This document shows, in pieces, positions 25,279 to 33,534 of a stretch of DNA of 64,000 nt. Positions within the stretch are counted from its first letter, which is position 1. The number at the start of each line of letters is the position of its first letter. Origin of the DNA: Dyella sp. M7H15-1 (GTDB lineage Bacteria > Pseudomonadota > Gammaproteobacteria > Xanthomonadales > Rhodanobacteraceae); contig NZ_CP035300.1 of the NCBI RefSeq assembly GCF_004114615.1, positions 310,001-374,000 on the forward strand. Direction: 5' to 3'. The translations under genes were made by a program, and so were the position numbers. The notes under the pieces are model-generated. The model made no database searches. It had not been told where the DNA came from and saw only the letters and a list, made by a program, of their open reading frames with translations.

Positions 25279-26015
25279 GCACGGTCATCATGTCCCAATG
25301 CTGGCCGCTTCAGATGCCGCCCACTCCTAAGGCTGTGTTGATTTCGCTTGCGGACAACGCGAACGACCACGGCGAATGCTGGCCGTCGATACCCAAGATA
25401 TGCGAGCGCACCTGCTTTAGCGAACGTGCGGTGCACGGTGCCATCAAATGGCTGGAATCGGTGCAGTTGTTGAAGGCCGATCGGTCGAACGGCCGGCACA
25501 CGCGATACAGCATCACGCCGACTTCATTCGAACCCCCGCAGGAGCTGCACCCCCGCAGCTCCTGCGCCACCGCAGCAGATGCAGAGGAACCCCCGCAGCA
25601 GATGCAGTCACCCCCGCAGCAGGTGCAGTCACCCCCGCAGGAGATGCGGTCTAACCGTCAAGAACCATCAAGAACCGTCAAGAGCAACCGTCAGCGCGCA
25701 CGTGCGGATGGGTCGATGACCTTTCGAGGATGGATGGAGAGCTTGCCGCCAGAAGTGCTGGCGATTCCCGAAGACGATCCCGTGTTCGCCTACGCCAAGC
25801 GGGTTGGGTTGCCGATCGAATTCGTTGCGCTCGAATGGGGTTGGTTCAAGGCGAAATACGGCCAGTCATCGAAACGCTATACCCGTTGGCCGCAGACGTT
25901 TCGCAACGCCGTCGAGGGAGCATGGGGCAATCTTTGGCGCATTGGCGCGGATGGGAGCTACCAGCTCACCACGCAAGGCATGCAGTTGCAGCGCTCGCTG
26001 GAGGTGGCCGAATGA
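25275..26015 (+). CDS. Phage replication initiator (O-like, N-terminal winged helix)
   Basis: The 246-residue protein begins with a winged-helix domain typical of phage O-like initiators (LQMPPTPKAVLISLADNAND, then GECWPSIPKICERTCFSERAV). A proline/glutamine-rich linker (residues 85-125) is encoded by direct repeats that look like an origin. The C-terminal part (residues 150-246) should contact the helicase, whose gene follows with ATGA overlap. The arrangement matches lambda O-P, with a DnaB-like helicase in place of P. Confidence 0.78.
   Translation: MSTVIMSQCWPLQMPPTPKAVLISLADNANDHGECWPSIPKICERTCFSERAVHGAIKWLESVQLLKADRSNGRHTRYSITPTSFEPPQELHPRSSCATAADAEEPPQQMQSPPQQVQSPPQEMRSNRQEPSRTVKSNRQRARADGSMTFRGWMESLPPEVLAIPEDDPVFAYAKRVGLPIEFVALEWGWFKAKYGQSSKRYTRWPQTFRNAVEGAWGNLWRIGADGSYQLTTQGMQLQRSLEVAE
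25532..25649 (+). other. Putative phage replication origin: six iterons inside the initiator gene
   Basis: Six copies of a repeat with consensus ACCCCCGCAGSAGVTGCRG start at 25532, 25549, about 25567 (degenerate), 25589, 25610 and 25631; the last three are spaced by exactly 21 bp. An A-rich stretch with direct repeats of CAAGAACC follows at 25656-25690. Iterons plus an AT-richer block within the initiator gene is the arrangement of lambda ori in gene O. Function is inferred. Confidence 0.6.
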
Positions 26016-27433
26016 ACACCGCTTTCGCACCCGAACGCGTCCCTCCTGACGTGGGCGCTCTACGCATGCCACCACAGGCGATCGATGCCGAGCAAGCCGT
26101 GCTTGGCGGGTTGATGCTCGATGCTTCCGCGCTGACGAAAATCAGCGATTGGCTTGGCGAGGGTGATTTCTATCGTCGCGATCATCAGTTGATTTATCGA
26201 GCGATCTGCGCGCTGGTCGAACGTGGTGCGCCGGTGGACGCGGTGACGTTGGGTTATTGGTTCGAAGCGGCCGGGCTGGATGCATTGGCCGGTGGCCCGG
26301 GTTACCTGATTGAGGTGGCCGACGCCACGCCCAGCGCAGCGAACATCGTGGCCTATGCGGAAATCGTTGTGGAGAAGGCACGCCTTCGCCAGGCGATCGG
26401 CGTGGGTCAAGCCATCGCAGCCAAGGCGTTCGAGTTCAGCGCGGATTCGCAGCAGATTGTGGCCGAAGCGCAGCACGCGCTGGCGCAGATGCAGGTGAGC
26501 AAGCTGCGCGGCGCGTTGGAGCCGGTGAAAGACGCCATGCGCGAGATGTATGCGGATCTGCTGGCGCGCTATCAGCAAGGGCAGGGCATCGGCGGTATCC
26601 CTACGCCATGGGATGCCTTCAATGATTGGACGGACGGCCTGCAGCGACAGACGCTATACCTGATGGGCGCAAGGCCAAGCATGGGGAAGAGTGCTTTCGC
26701 CATTCAACTGGCGTTGCATGCCGCCGGGCTGGGTTTCCATACCGCCGTATTTACTGTGGAAATGAGCGCTAAGCAGTGCATGGCACGTGCTGTGTCGTGC
26801 CAGGGGCGCATTCCCTTCGGATGGGTGCTCAAGCCCAACGACAGCGACCCGGATGCGGCGCTGTACTGGTCGCGCCTGGAACAAGCAACCGCCGCCATTT
26901 TGGGTATGCCGCTGCTCTTTGACGCGACACCGGCCCTTACGCGGGCACAGCTGGAAGCCCGCTGCCGACGTGCGCACCTGCATCGCAAGCTGGATTTGAT
27001 TGTGGTGGATCACATCCACGATATGTACATCGATCCGGAGCGTGCGCGCTTCGAATACGAGGCCATCGCGCAGACGGGCAAAACGCTGGCGAAAGAGCTG
27101 GATTGCGCCGTACTGATGTTCTGCCAGCTTAGTCGCAAGCTGGAATTGCGTGCGGACAAGCGGCCGATGATGTCGGATCTGCGCGAATCGGGCGGTCTGG
27201 AGCAGAAGGGCGACGTGATCGCGTTTCTGTACCGCGATGAGGTGTATCACCCCGATTCACCGCTGAAAGGCAGCACGGAAATTATCCGCGGCAAAGGTCG
27301 TGATCGCGGTACCGGCGCACCGCTGGTGCTGCAAACCGCCCTGGACATGATGCGCCTGGAAAACTGGATCGGCCCACTGCCGGTGGACGACCGCCAAACA
27401 CACACACGCCCCTCGCATGGAGGTTTTCGATGA
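26012..27433 (+). CDS. DnaB-like replicative helicase
   Basis: The 473-residue protein has the DnaB N-terminal domain (PPQAIDAEQAVLGGLMLDA) and a RecA-like ATPase domain with Walker A GARPSMGKS, Walker B region LDLIVVDHIHDM, and the C-terminal LRESGGLEQKGDVIAFLYR motif with the arginine-finger region GKGRDRGTG. It unwinds DNA at the phage fork. The chosen start overlaps the initiator stop (ATGA). Having its own helicase means the phage need not recruit host DnaB. Confidence 0.93.
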   Translation: MNTAFAPERVPPDVGALRMPPQAIDAEQAVLGGLMLDASALTKISDWLGEGDFYRRDHQLIYRAICALVERGAPVDAVTLGYWFEAAGLDALAGGPGYLIEVADATPSAANIVAYAEIVVEKARLRQAIGVGQAIAAKAFEFSADSQQIVAEAQHALAQMQVSKLRGALEPVKDAMREMYADLLARYQQGQGIGGIPTPWDAFNDWTDGLQRQTLYLMGARPSMGKSAFAIQLALHAAGLGFHTAVFTVEMSAKQCMARAVSCQGRIPFGWVLKPNDSDPDAALYWSRLEQATAAILGMPLLFDATPALTRAQLEARCRRAHLHRKLDLIVVDHIHDMYIDPERARFEYEAIAQTGKTLAKELDCAVLMFCQLSRKLELRADKRPMMSDLRESGGLEQKGDVIAFLYRDEVYHPDSPLKGSTEIIRGKGRDRGTGAPLVLQTALDMMRLENWIGPLPVDDRQTHTRPSHGGFR

Positions 27434-27642
27434 CCACACCCCGCACCGGTGCCCATCAACGCATCTTGGCTGCCCTGGGTTCGCAGTGGCTTACCGCCGG
27501 GCAGCTTCGCGCGTGCACGGGTATGTCGAATATTGGCATCAAGTCCACCTTGCTGGGCATGCAGCGGAGGGGCGAACTGCGCCGGCGCAAGCTCAATGAT
27601 GGTTGCGTGGTGTATGCCGTCGCCAAAGGGAACAAAGCATGA
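27430..27642 (+). CDS. Small winged-helix phage protein
   Basis: The 70-residue protein is a compact winged helix (HQRILAALGSQWLTAGQLRA, then GIKSTLLGMQRRGELRRR) with a basic wing. It overlaps both neighbours by 4 bp, so it is coupled to the helicase. It may act as a local regulator or replication accessory. Confidence 0.6.
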   Translation: MTTPRTGAHQRILAALGSQWLTAGQLRACTGMSNIGIKSTLLGMQRRGELRRRKLNDGCVVYAVAKGNKA

Positions 27643-27869
27643 ACGCGTCCGGTGCAAAGTCGATGCCGCTTCGCTTCGAGTCGCGCGCTGATGGTGAATA
27701 CCGTCGCTGTACCCGGTGCACGCACCTGGGCTACGGCGCGGACGCCTGGCATCCGGCGACGCGCGAGTTTTGGCCAGTGGTGAAAAGGCGCATTTGGTTT
27801 GGGCGCTGTTCGGCGTGCTGTAGCGAACTGGCGGCACGGCGGCATGGTGTGGTGACGGAGGCAGCATGA
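27639..27869 (+). CDS. Small zinc-finger phage protein
   Basis: The 76-residue protein has two cysteine pairs, RRCTRCTHLGYG and RCSACCSEL, which could form a zinc ribbon. It is coupled to both neighbours by ATGA overlaps. No family recognised. Confidence 0.55.
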   Translation: MNASGAKSMPLRFESRADGEYRRCTRCTHLGYGADAWHPATREFWPVVKRRIWFGRCSACCSELAARRHGVVTEAA

Positions 27870-28168
27870 GTACCGAAAATCAAACCTACCGCGGCGCGCA
27901 TCAGCGCCAAGTTGGCGGTAGCCATTACCTGGACTGCACCATCCAGCCGGTGCAGTACATCGAGGCGAACGCACTGGGTTTTCTGGAGGGGTGTGTGGTG
28001 AAGCGCGTGACGCGTCACGCCAAGCCTACGGGCAAAGGCCGGCAGGACCTGGAGAAGGCGATCCACGAGTTGCAGTTGCTGATTGAGCATCGTTATGGCG
28101 ATGCGCCGTTGTCGGCCGAAGTGATCGATGCGGACGAGTTGGCCGCCGCGCTGCGGGGTGGTCGGTGA
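27866..28168 (+). CDS. DUF3310 family phage protein
   Basis: The 100-residue protein carries the DUF3310 core: VGGSHYLDCTIQPVQYIE, a KRVTRHAKPTGKGRQDLEKA segment and the helix IHELQLLIE. This family is common in phage replication regions; a nucleotide-metabolism role has been suggested but is not established. It overlaps the VRR-NUC gene start (TGATG). Confidence 0.8.
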   Translation: MSTENQTYRGAHQRQVGGSHYLDCTIQPVQYIEANALGFLEGCVVKRVTRHAKPTGKGRQDLEKAIHELQLLIEHRYGDAPLSAEVIDADELAAALRGGR

Positions 28169-28560
28169 TGCGCACGTCGTTGGCACGTCGCCGCAACGTC
28201 ACGCCGATCGAGCACGATGAGCAGGTGATGCTTATCCGGTGGACGCGCCTTGCGACGGTGGCGCACCCGGAACTGGATTTGCTGTACGCCATCCCCAACG
28301 GTGGTGAACGCAACAAAATCATTGCGGCCAAGCTCAAGGCTGAAGGGGTGCGCAAGGGTGTGCCGGATCTGCACCTGCCGGTACCGCGCGCTGGCTACTG
28401 CGGCTTGTACGTGGAAATGAAACGGCGCAAGGGTGGTGTGGTGAGTGAAGAGCAGCGGGTGTGGATCGCGCGGCTGGCCGAGCAGGGGCATCGCGTGGAG
28501 GTGTGCAAGGGATGGGAGCAGGCGCGGGATGTGATCGTGTCGTATCTGGCGGCAGCTTGA
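28168..28560 (+). CDS. VRR-NUC domain nuclease
   Basis: The 130-residue protein has the standalone phage VRR-NUC pattern: EHDEQVMLIRW, YAIPNGGERN, GVPDLHLPVPR with the catalytic aspartate, and YVEMKRRKGG with the catalytic glutamate and lysine. Such proteins are Holliday-junction-type or structure-specific nucleases used in recombination or DNA processing. A GTG one codon earlier is an alternative start. Confidence 0.87.
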   Translation: MRTSLARRRNVTPIEHDEQVMLIRWTRLATVAHPELDLLYAIPNGGERNKIIAAKLKAEGVRKGVPDLHLPVPRAGYCGLYVEMKRRKGGVVSEEQRVWIARLAEQGHRVEVCKGWEQARDVIVSYLAAA

Positions 28561-28565
28561 CCGCG

Positions 28566-29084
28566 ATGCAAGCCATGGCGCGCACCCTTCGACCACACCG
28601 ACGTTTTTACCCGGCGCGGTCCTGCCTGGATCACGCCGAGCGTGCCATGCAGCTGGCGTTGCCGTGGCACGTGCTCGATGACGATCCGAATGACGTGTCA
28701 CTGCCGCGCAGTGTGCAGCAGGTGGCCGACGTTATCGGGCGTGATAAGGCGCTGTATCTGGTTAGCCAGTTGCCGCGAACCTATTCGCGCAACCATCCCA
28801 ATGGGCAGGTGTGGCTGTATGTGCCGTGCGTGCTTGACGCGGACCACCGGCTGGCGCGGTGGCTGGGGCTGGCGGAAGCGGCGGCGTTGGTGGCGGCCTT
28901 TCGCGGTGAAATTCTGGAGCTGGCGCGGTGCGCACAGTTGTCACGCGCGGTGCGCAATCAAGGCGTGCTGCGATTGCTGCTGCAAGGGTATGCCGTGGAT
29001 AGGGTCGCAAGCGTGTTCGGCTTGTCGTCGCGGATGGTGCGGAACATCTGGAAATCACGCCAGAGGAAGGCGCCGACAGGCTAG
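28566..29084 (+). CDS. Mor-family-like transcriptional activator
   Basis: The 172-residue protein shows the Mor/C layout: a dimerisation region with SVQQVADVIGRDKALYLVSQ, a YVP-type strand (QVWLYVPCVLDADHRLARW), and a C-terminal helix-turn-helix (LLQGYAVDRVASVFGLSSRMV). In phage Mu, Mor turns on middle genes. Here it lies just before the lysis and head genes and is the best candidate for the late-gene activator. An ATG three codons later is an alternative start. Confidence 0.72.
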   Translation: MQAMARTLRPHRRFYPARSCLDHAERAMQLALPWHVLDDDPNDVSLPRSVQQVADVIGRDKALYLVSQLPRTYSRNHPNGQVWLYVPCVLDADHRLARWLGLAEAAALVAAFRGEILELARCAQLSRAVRNQGVLRLLLQGYAVDRVASVFGLSSRMVRNIWKSRQRKAPTG

Positions 29085-29123
29085 GGGAAGCTCGCGTCTA
29101 CTTTGCTACGTAGGGCGCTTCCC

Positions 29124-29570
29124 ATGTCCACCCTGACCACCAGCGCAAACGGCATGGCGCTGATCAAGAAATTCGAGGGGTGTCGCCTGACCGCGTACCG
29201 TTGCCCCGTTGGCATCTGGACCGTTGGCTATGGCCATACCGGCCCAGACGTGCACGAAGGCACGGTGATCACGCAGGCGGATGCGGATCGGTTGCTGAGC
29301 GAGCGGCTTCGCAAAGAATTCGAGCCGGGCGTTTCGGCGGCCGTTACGGTACCGCTGGAGCCAGACCAGTTCGATGCATTGGTAAGTCTGGCTTACAACA
29401 TCGGGCTGGGAAATCTGCGCAGCTCCACGCTGCTGCGCAAGCTCAATGCTGGCGACTATGCCGGCGCCGCCGCGCAGTTCGATGTATGGAACAAGGCCGG
29501 TGGCAGCGTGCTGCCCGGGCTGGTGAACCGTCGCAGTGTCGAGCGTCAATTGTTCGAGTTGTCGCTGTGA
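29124..29570 (+). CDS. Endolysin, GH24 lysozyme
   Basis: The 148-residue protein has the GH24 catalytic pattern E-x8-C/D-x5-T as E18, C27 and T33 (FEGCRLTAYRCPVGIWTVG), with Cys instead of Asp at the second position, a known variant. The core AYNIGLGNLRSSTLLRKLN and the final RRSVERQLF are typical. It has no signal-anchor helix, so export depends on the holin encoded next. Confidence 0.9.
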   Translation: MSTLTTSANGMALIKKFEGCRLTAYRCPVGIWTVGYGHTGPDVHEGTVITQADADRLLSERLRKEFEPGVSAAVTVPLEPDQFDALVSLAYNIGLGNLRSSTLLRKLNAGDYAGAAAQFDVWNKAGGSVLPGLVNRRSVERQLFELSL

Positions 29571-29869
29571 ATCGCGCGGAAGACTGGCTCGACGCGATCG
29601 GCCTGCTGGTGATCGGCGCCTTCGTCACGCTGGGCAAAGAACTTTCCGCCGCGGAGAAACCCTCGCTGCGCGTGTGCATTGGCCGCGTGATTATCGGATC
29701 GTCCACCTCGCTGGTCGCGGGGCTTGTGCTGATGCAGTTCCCGAACCTCAATTTTCTGGCGGTGCTGGGACTGGGGTCGGCATTCGGCATTGCCGGTTCG
29801 CAGGTGATCGAAATGGCGGTGCGCGGTGTGACCAAGCGTGCGGCCGGATCGTCGGGAGAATCGACATGA
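29567..29869 (+). CDS. Holin
   Basis: The start is a GTG that overlaps the endolysin stop. The 100-residue protein has three hydrophobic segments (about 8-24, 36-58, 62-82) and a basic C-terminus (RGVTKRAAGSSGES), the usual plan of small phage holins. It lies between the endolysin and the Rz gene. Confidence 0.75.
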   Translation: MNRAEDWLDAIGLLVIGAFVTLGKELSAAEKPSLRVCIGRVIIGSSTSLVAGLVLMQFPNLNFLAVLGLGSAFGIAGSQVIEMAVRGVTKRAAGSSGEST

Positions 29870-30228
29870 AGTCGGCACTGCTGGGTTTGGTGAGCGGTGC
29901 GGTCGCCGCTGGCTTCATCCTGATGTACCGGTTTGGTGTGAGCACGCAGAGCGATCGCGATGCGGTGGTGATCCATCGCTTGACCATCGAGCGCGACACC
30001 GCTTGGACCACCCTTCAAACGTTACAGGAGGCCGCCGAACGTGACGCGGAGGAAGCGACGCAACGGCAAGCCAACGCCGACTGGCTGGTGGCAAACCTGG
30101 CCCAAGAGCGCCAGAAAGCCCAAGAGCAGGCGGTCGAATGGGGTCGCCGTTTCGAGCAAGCCGCCAAGCGCCCCGATTGTGCGGCCGTGTTGGAGCAGAC
30201 GATATGTCCCGCCGTCTTCAAGGATTGA
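29866..30228 (+). CDS. Rz-like inner-membrane spanin
   Basis: The 120-residue protein has an N-terminal membrane anchor (LLGLVSGAVAAGFILMY) and a long periplasmic coiled coil (ERDAEEATQRQANADW, AQERQKAQEQAVEWG). It pairs with the Rz1 lipoprotein encoded in a shifted frame at its 3' end to fuse the two membranes at lysis. ATGA overlap with the holin gene. Confidence 0.82.
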   Translation: MKSALLGLVSGAVAAGFILMYRFGVSTQSDRDAVVIHRLTIERDTAWTTLQTLQEAAERDAEEATQRQANADWLVANLAQERQKAQEQAVEWGRRFEQAAKRPDCAAVLEQTICPAVFKD

Positions 30229-30485
30229 TCGCCTTCGTGTTGCTCGCCACCGGTTGCACGCGCAACGTGCAGCTGCCGACGCCGGCCGTGGTGCCGAAGG
30301 TGGTCACGCGCAACGTCACGCAATTCGTGCCGGTACCGGCCGCGCTCACGGCGCCTTGCCATAAAACCCCGCGCCGCAGTAACAGCGTGCTGGATGTGGT
30401 GGACGCTTACAACGCGCGCGGGGATGACATCGACGAGTGCAATGCGCGCATGCAAGCCATCCGCGACCTGGGCGCCTTGCCGTAA
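30204..30485 (+). CDS. Rz1-like outer-membrane spanin lipoprotein
   Basis: The 93-residue protein has a lipoprotein signal (LIAFVLLATGC, lipid on C18) and proline-containing mature sequence (VQLPTPAVVPK). Its start lies inside the Rz gene in another frame, overlapping 25 bp, the typical partially embedded Rz/Rz1 layout. It is longer than lambda Rz1, with a helical tail (SVLDVVDAYNARGDD). Confidence 0.82.
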   Translation: MSRRLQGLIAFVLLATGCTRNVQLPTPAVVPKVVTRNVTQFVPVPAALTAPCHKTPRRSNSVLDVVDAYNARGDDIDECNARMQAIRDLGALP

Positions 30486-30488
30486 GCG

Positions 30489-31013
30489 ATGGCCAAGCGC
30501 GCCGGCAAGCAGGTCAACCGCAGCGAATTGGCCGACACCTTCGGTGTGTCGCTGCCCACGATTGATGACTGGGTACGCAATGGCTGTCCGTGGGTGCAGC
30601 GTGGCGGCCGTGGTGTGGAGTGGGTGTTCGACACGGCCGCGGTGGCGCGCTGGTTGCGCGACAAGGCAGCCGAGGCAGCCGTGGGCGATATCTCCGGCGA
30701 TGCCGAGGAATGGAAGCGGCGCAAGATCGCGGCCGAGGCGCAACGCGAGGAATTGAAGCTGGCCGCCGATCGCAAGCTGGTGGCGCCGGTGGAGCAGATG
30801 GAACGGCAACTGGCGCGCGTGTTCGCGGAGATCCGGGCGAAGCTGCGCAACATCCCCGGCCGCACCGTCACCACGTTGATCGGCATGACGGACGAACGCA
30901 AGTTCAAGCAGATTTTGCTGGCGGAAATCGATGACACGCTGACCAGCCTGGCCGAGCTGGATTTGTCTGCCGGCGAAGACAGTGACGACGATGAGCCTGA
31001 CGCCGACGAGTGA
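30489..31013 (+). CDS. Terminase small subunit (Nu1-like)
   Basis: The 174-residue protein begins with a winged helix-turn-helix of the Nu1 type (VNRSELADTFGVSLPTIDDW, then the wing RGGRGVEWVF), followed by a coiled-coil region and an acidic tail (ELDLSAGEDSDDDEPDADE). It recognises the packaging site and recruits the large subunit, whose gene overlaps its end. Confidence 0.85.
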   Translation: MAKRAGKQVNRSELADTFGVSLPTIDDWVRNGCPWVQRGGRGVEWVFDTAAVARWLRDKAAEAAVGDISGDAEEWKRRKIAAEAQREELKLAADRKLVAPVEQMERQLARVFAEIRAKLRNIPGRTVTTLIGMTDERKFKQILLAEIDDTLTSLAELDLSAGEDSDDDEPDADE

Positions 31014-32976
31014 CGCGGAGCGGTTCCGCAATACGGCCGGCGTTCGCTACGCGTTGCACAGCGCCTTGCAGCAGTTGCGGCCACCGCCGAAGTTCGCGCC
31101 ATCGGAGTGGGCCGAGAAACACGTCTACGTGCCGGAAGGCAACAAGATTCCCGGCTTGCTGCGCCTGGATAACGCGCCGTACCAGCGCGAACCGATGGAC
31201 ATGCTGGTGAATCCGGATTGCTACCGCGTCACCCTGGAATGGGGAGCGCAGGTGGGCAAGACCATGCTGGCGCTGTGCGTGCAGGGCTATTGCATCGACG
31301 TGATGCCGCGCTCGCAAATGATGATGCAGCCCTCGCAGGGTGATCTGCAGATGTGGCTGGAAACCAAGTTCACGCCACTGGTGGAAGCGAACGACCGCTT
31401 GCAGCGCTTGATTGCCAAGCCGCGCGGGCGCGAGGGCGTGAACAATCAAAAAATGAAGTCGTACCCCGGCGGCTTCATCATGTTTTCGTGGGCGGGCAGC
31501 CCACGCACGATGCGCGGGCGCAGCGCGCCGGTGATCGTATGCGATGAAGTGGACGGCTACGAGCGCACCAGCGAAGGCGGCCCGGTCAGCCTGCTATGGC
31601 AGCGCGCCGCTACCTTCGACGACGACCGCTTTTTGCTGGAAATCAGTACGCCCACCATCGAGGGGCAGAGCTACATCGACAAGAGCTTTCAGGCCGGCGA
31701 TCAGCGCCGGTTCCATGTGCCTTGTCATGCCTGCGGTACCGAACAGGTATTGCGCTGGGAAAACGTGTCATGGGTGGGCCGCGGCGAGACGCATGAAGAC
31801 ACGCTGATGGCGATCGATGACCAGCAGCCGGAAACAGCGCTGTACGTGTGCGAGTGCTGCGGCGTGACGTGGAACGATGGCCAGCGCATTGCCGCCATTC
31901 GTGCCGGTCGCTGGATGGCAACCAAACCGTTCCGTGGGCATGCGTCGTATCACTTGAGCGAGTTCTATTCGACCTTCCGCCGTTTGAGCAGCATCGTGCT
32001 CGATTACCTGGACCGCCTGAAGAACGACGACCTGCAAACGTTCGTCAACGTGACGCAGGCCGAGGTGTGGACCGAAAGCGGCGAGCAGGTCGATGCCAAC
32101 GCGATCGAGCAGCGGGCAGAAACCTATGCGGCAGAAGTGCCGGCCGGCGGCGTGTACCTGACCCTTGGCGGAGATATGCAGATCGACCGCCTGGAAGCTG
32201 AGGTGGTGGCACATGGACCGGGGGAGGAATCGTGGTCCATCGGTTATTACGTGCTGTGGGGTGATCCCCTACAAAGGGAGGTGTGGGACGAACTGGACGA
32301 TTTGCTGGCCACCACCTTCACCCACGAGAGCGGCGCCACGCTGCGCATCGAATCGGCTTGCATCGACACCGGCGGCACCAAGGGCTATACGCAGGCCGCC
32401 TACGACTACCTGCGCGGGAAGACCGGCCGCCGGCTGTTCGGTGTGAAAGGCGTGGGCGGGTGGAATCGGCCGATCGTGGAGAAATCCGAGCGCAAGCAAA
32501 GCGGCAAGAACGCGCGCAAGGTGGATCTGTTCCGCGTGGGTGTGGACGAAGCGAAGAAGATCATCATGCGCCGCCTGACCATCGACGCGCCGGGCCCGGG
32601 TTACATGCATACCCCCGTCGGGCGCTCGCGTGATTGGTACGACCAGCTCACCGCCGAAAAGCTGGTGACGCGCTATGTCAAAGGTCAGCCCGTGCGCGAA
32701 TGGCGCAAGTCGGACAAGGCGCGCAATGAAGCTCTGGACTGTCGCGTTTACGCGTATGCGGCATTGAAGATCGCCCAGCCGAATCTGGCCAAGCGCGCCG
32801 AGCGCCTGGCCATGCTGACGCCAGGCACGCCGCCACCACGCCAACGTGCTGCACCTCAGCCGGAAATCCCGCCAGAGGCTGCGCAAGACACCGCCCAGAA
32901 CAATGCGGGCAAAACTCGGCCAGCACGCACCCGCAGTGCAAAACGAAGAGCGGGGACGTGGGCCACGAACTGGTGA
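30991..32976 (+). CDS. Terminase large subunit, GpA family
   Basis: The protein has a Walker A-type motif EWGAQVGKT, Walker B VIVCDEVDG with the catalytic acid, a zinc-like CHACG...CECCG pair of motifs in the middle and a nuclease domain with LTLGGDMQIDRLE and CIDTGGTKGY. This is the lambda GpA family, which packages from cos sites. A GTG start three codons earlier is possible. The C-terminal 60 residues are proline- and basic-rich. Confidence 0.94.
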   Translation: MSLTPTSDAERFRNTAGVRYALHSALQQLRPPPKFAPSEWAEKHVYVPEGNKIPGLLRLDNAPYQREPMDMLVNPDCYRVTLEWGAQVGKTMLALCVQGYCIDVMPRSQMMMQPSQGDLQMWLETKFTPLVEANDRLQRLIAKPRGREGVNNQKMKSYPGGFIMFSWAGSPRTMRGRSAPVIVCDEVDGYERTSEGGPVSLLWQRAATFDDDRFLLEISTPTIEGQSYIDKSFQAGDQRRFHVPCHACGTEQVLRWENVSWVGRGETHEDTLMAIDDQQPETALYVCECCGVTWNDGQRIAAIRAGRWMATKPFRGHASYHLSEFYSTFRRLSSIVLDYLDRLKNDDLQTFVNVTQAEVWTESGEQVDANAIEQRAETYAAEVPAGGVYLTLGGDMQIDRLEAEVVAHGPGEESWSIGYYVLWGDPLQREVWDELDDLLATTFTHESGATLRIESACIDTGGTKGYTQAAYDYLRGKTGRRLFGVKGVGGWNRPIVEKSERKQSGKNARKVDLFRVGVDEAKKIIMRRLTIDAPGPGYMHTPVGRSRDWYDQLTAEKLVTRYVKGQPVREWRKSDKARNEALDCRVYAYAALKIAQPNLAKRAERLAMLTPGTPPPRQRAAPQPEIPPEAAQDTAQNNAGKTRPARTRSAKRRAGTWATNW

Positions 32977-32979
32977 ATC

Positions 32980-33534
32980 ATGGCTTGCTGTTCCGGGTCG
33001 AACTCTTTTCCTGCAGTCATCGTCAGCGGTATGCCGCTGGCGCTTACCCTGATGCTCGATGCGTACGCGGCGCCCGATTGGTTGGCGCAGTGGGTGTTGC
33101 GCGGACCGCAAGCGATCGATATCGATGCGGCGCCTGACGGTCGCGCACATGTGTTCCGCGCGTCGGCGGATGAAACGGCCCCCTGGAGATCCGGGCGCTA
33201 CTGGTACCGTTTGCGTATGCGCCGTGGCGAGGAACTGCGCGAGGTCGAGCGCGGCGACATCGATATCGAACCGGATTTCGCACAGTTGCCGGAAGGCTAC
33301 GATGGCCGCTCGCCGTTCGAGCTGGCGCTGGCGGCAATCGATGCCGTGCTGGCCAAGCGCGCCACGCAGGATCAGCTGCGTTATCGCATCAACAATCGCG
33401 AACTGTGGCGCACACCGATCCCGGACCTGATTGCACTGCGTACGTACTACGCCGCGCGCGTGCGGCATGAATGCGCCAAGCGCAAGGGTCAGAGCCGTTT
33501 CGGGCGCAACATCGTCGTGAGGTTTTCGTCGTGA
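32980..33534 (+). CDS. Probable head-tail connector protein (gpW-position)
   Basis: The 184-residue protein lies between terminase and portal, where lambda encodes gpW. The N-terminal half is beta-rich (a YWYRLRMRRGEELREVERG segment) and the C-terminal half is helical (SPFELALAAIDAVLAKRAT, IPDLIALRTYYAARVRHE) and resembles a gpW-like unit. The assignment is positional and structural rather than by clear homology. Confidence 0.5.
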   Translation: MACCSGSNSFPAVIVSGMPLALTLMLDAYAAPDWLAQWVLRGPQAIDIDAAPDGRAHVFRASADETAPWRSGRYWYRLRMRRGEELREVERGDIDIEPDFAQLPEGYDGRSPFELALAAIDAVLAKRATQDQLRYRINNRELWRTPIPDLIALRTYYAARVRHECAKRKGQSRFGRNIVVRFSS

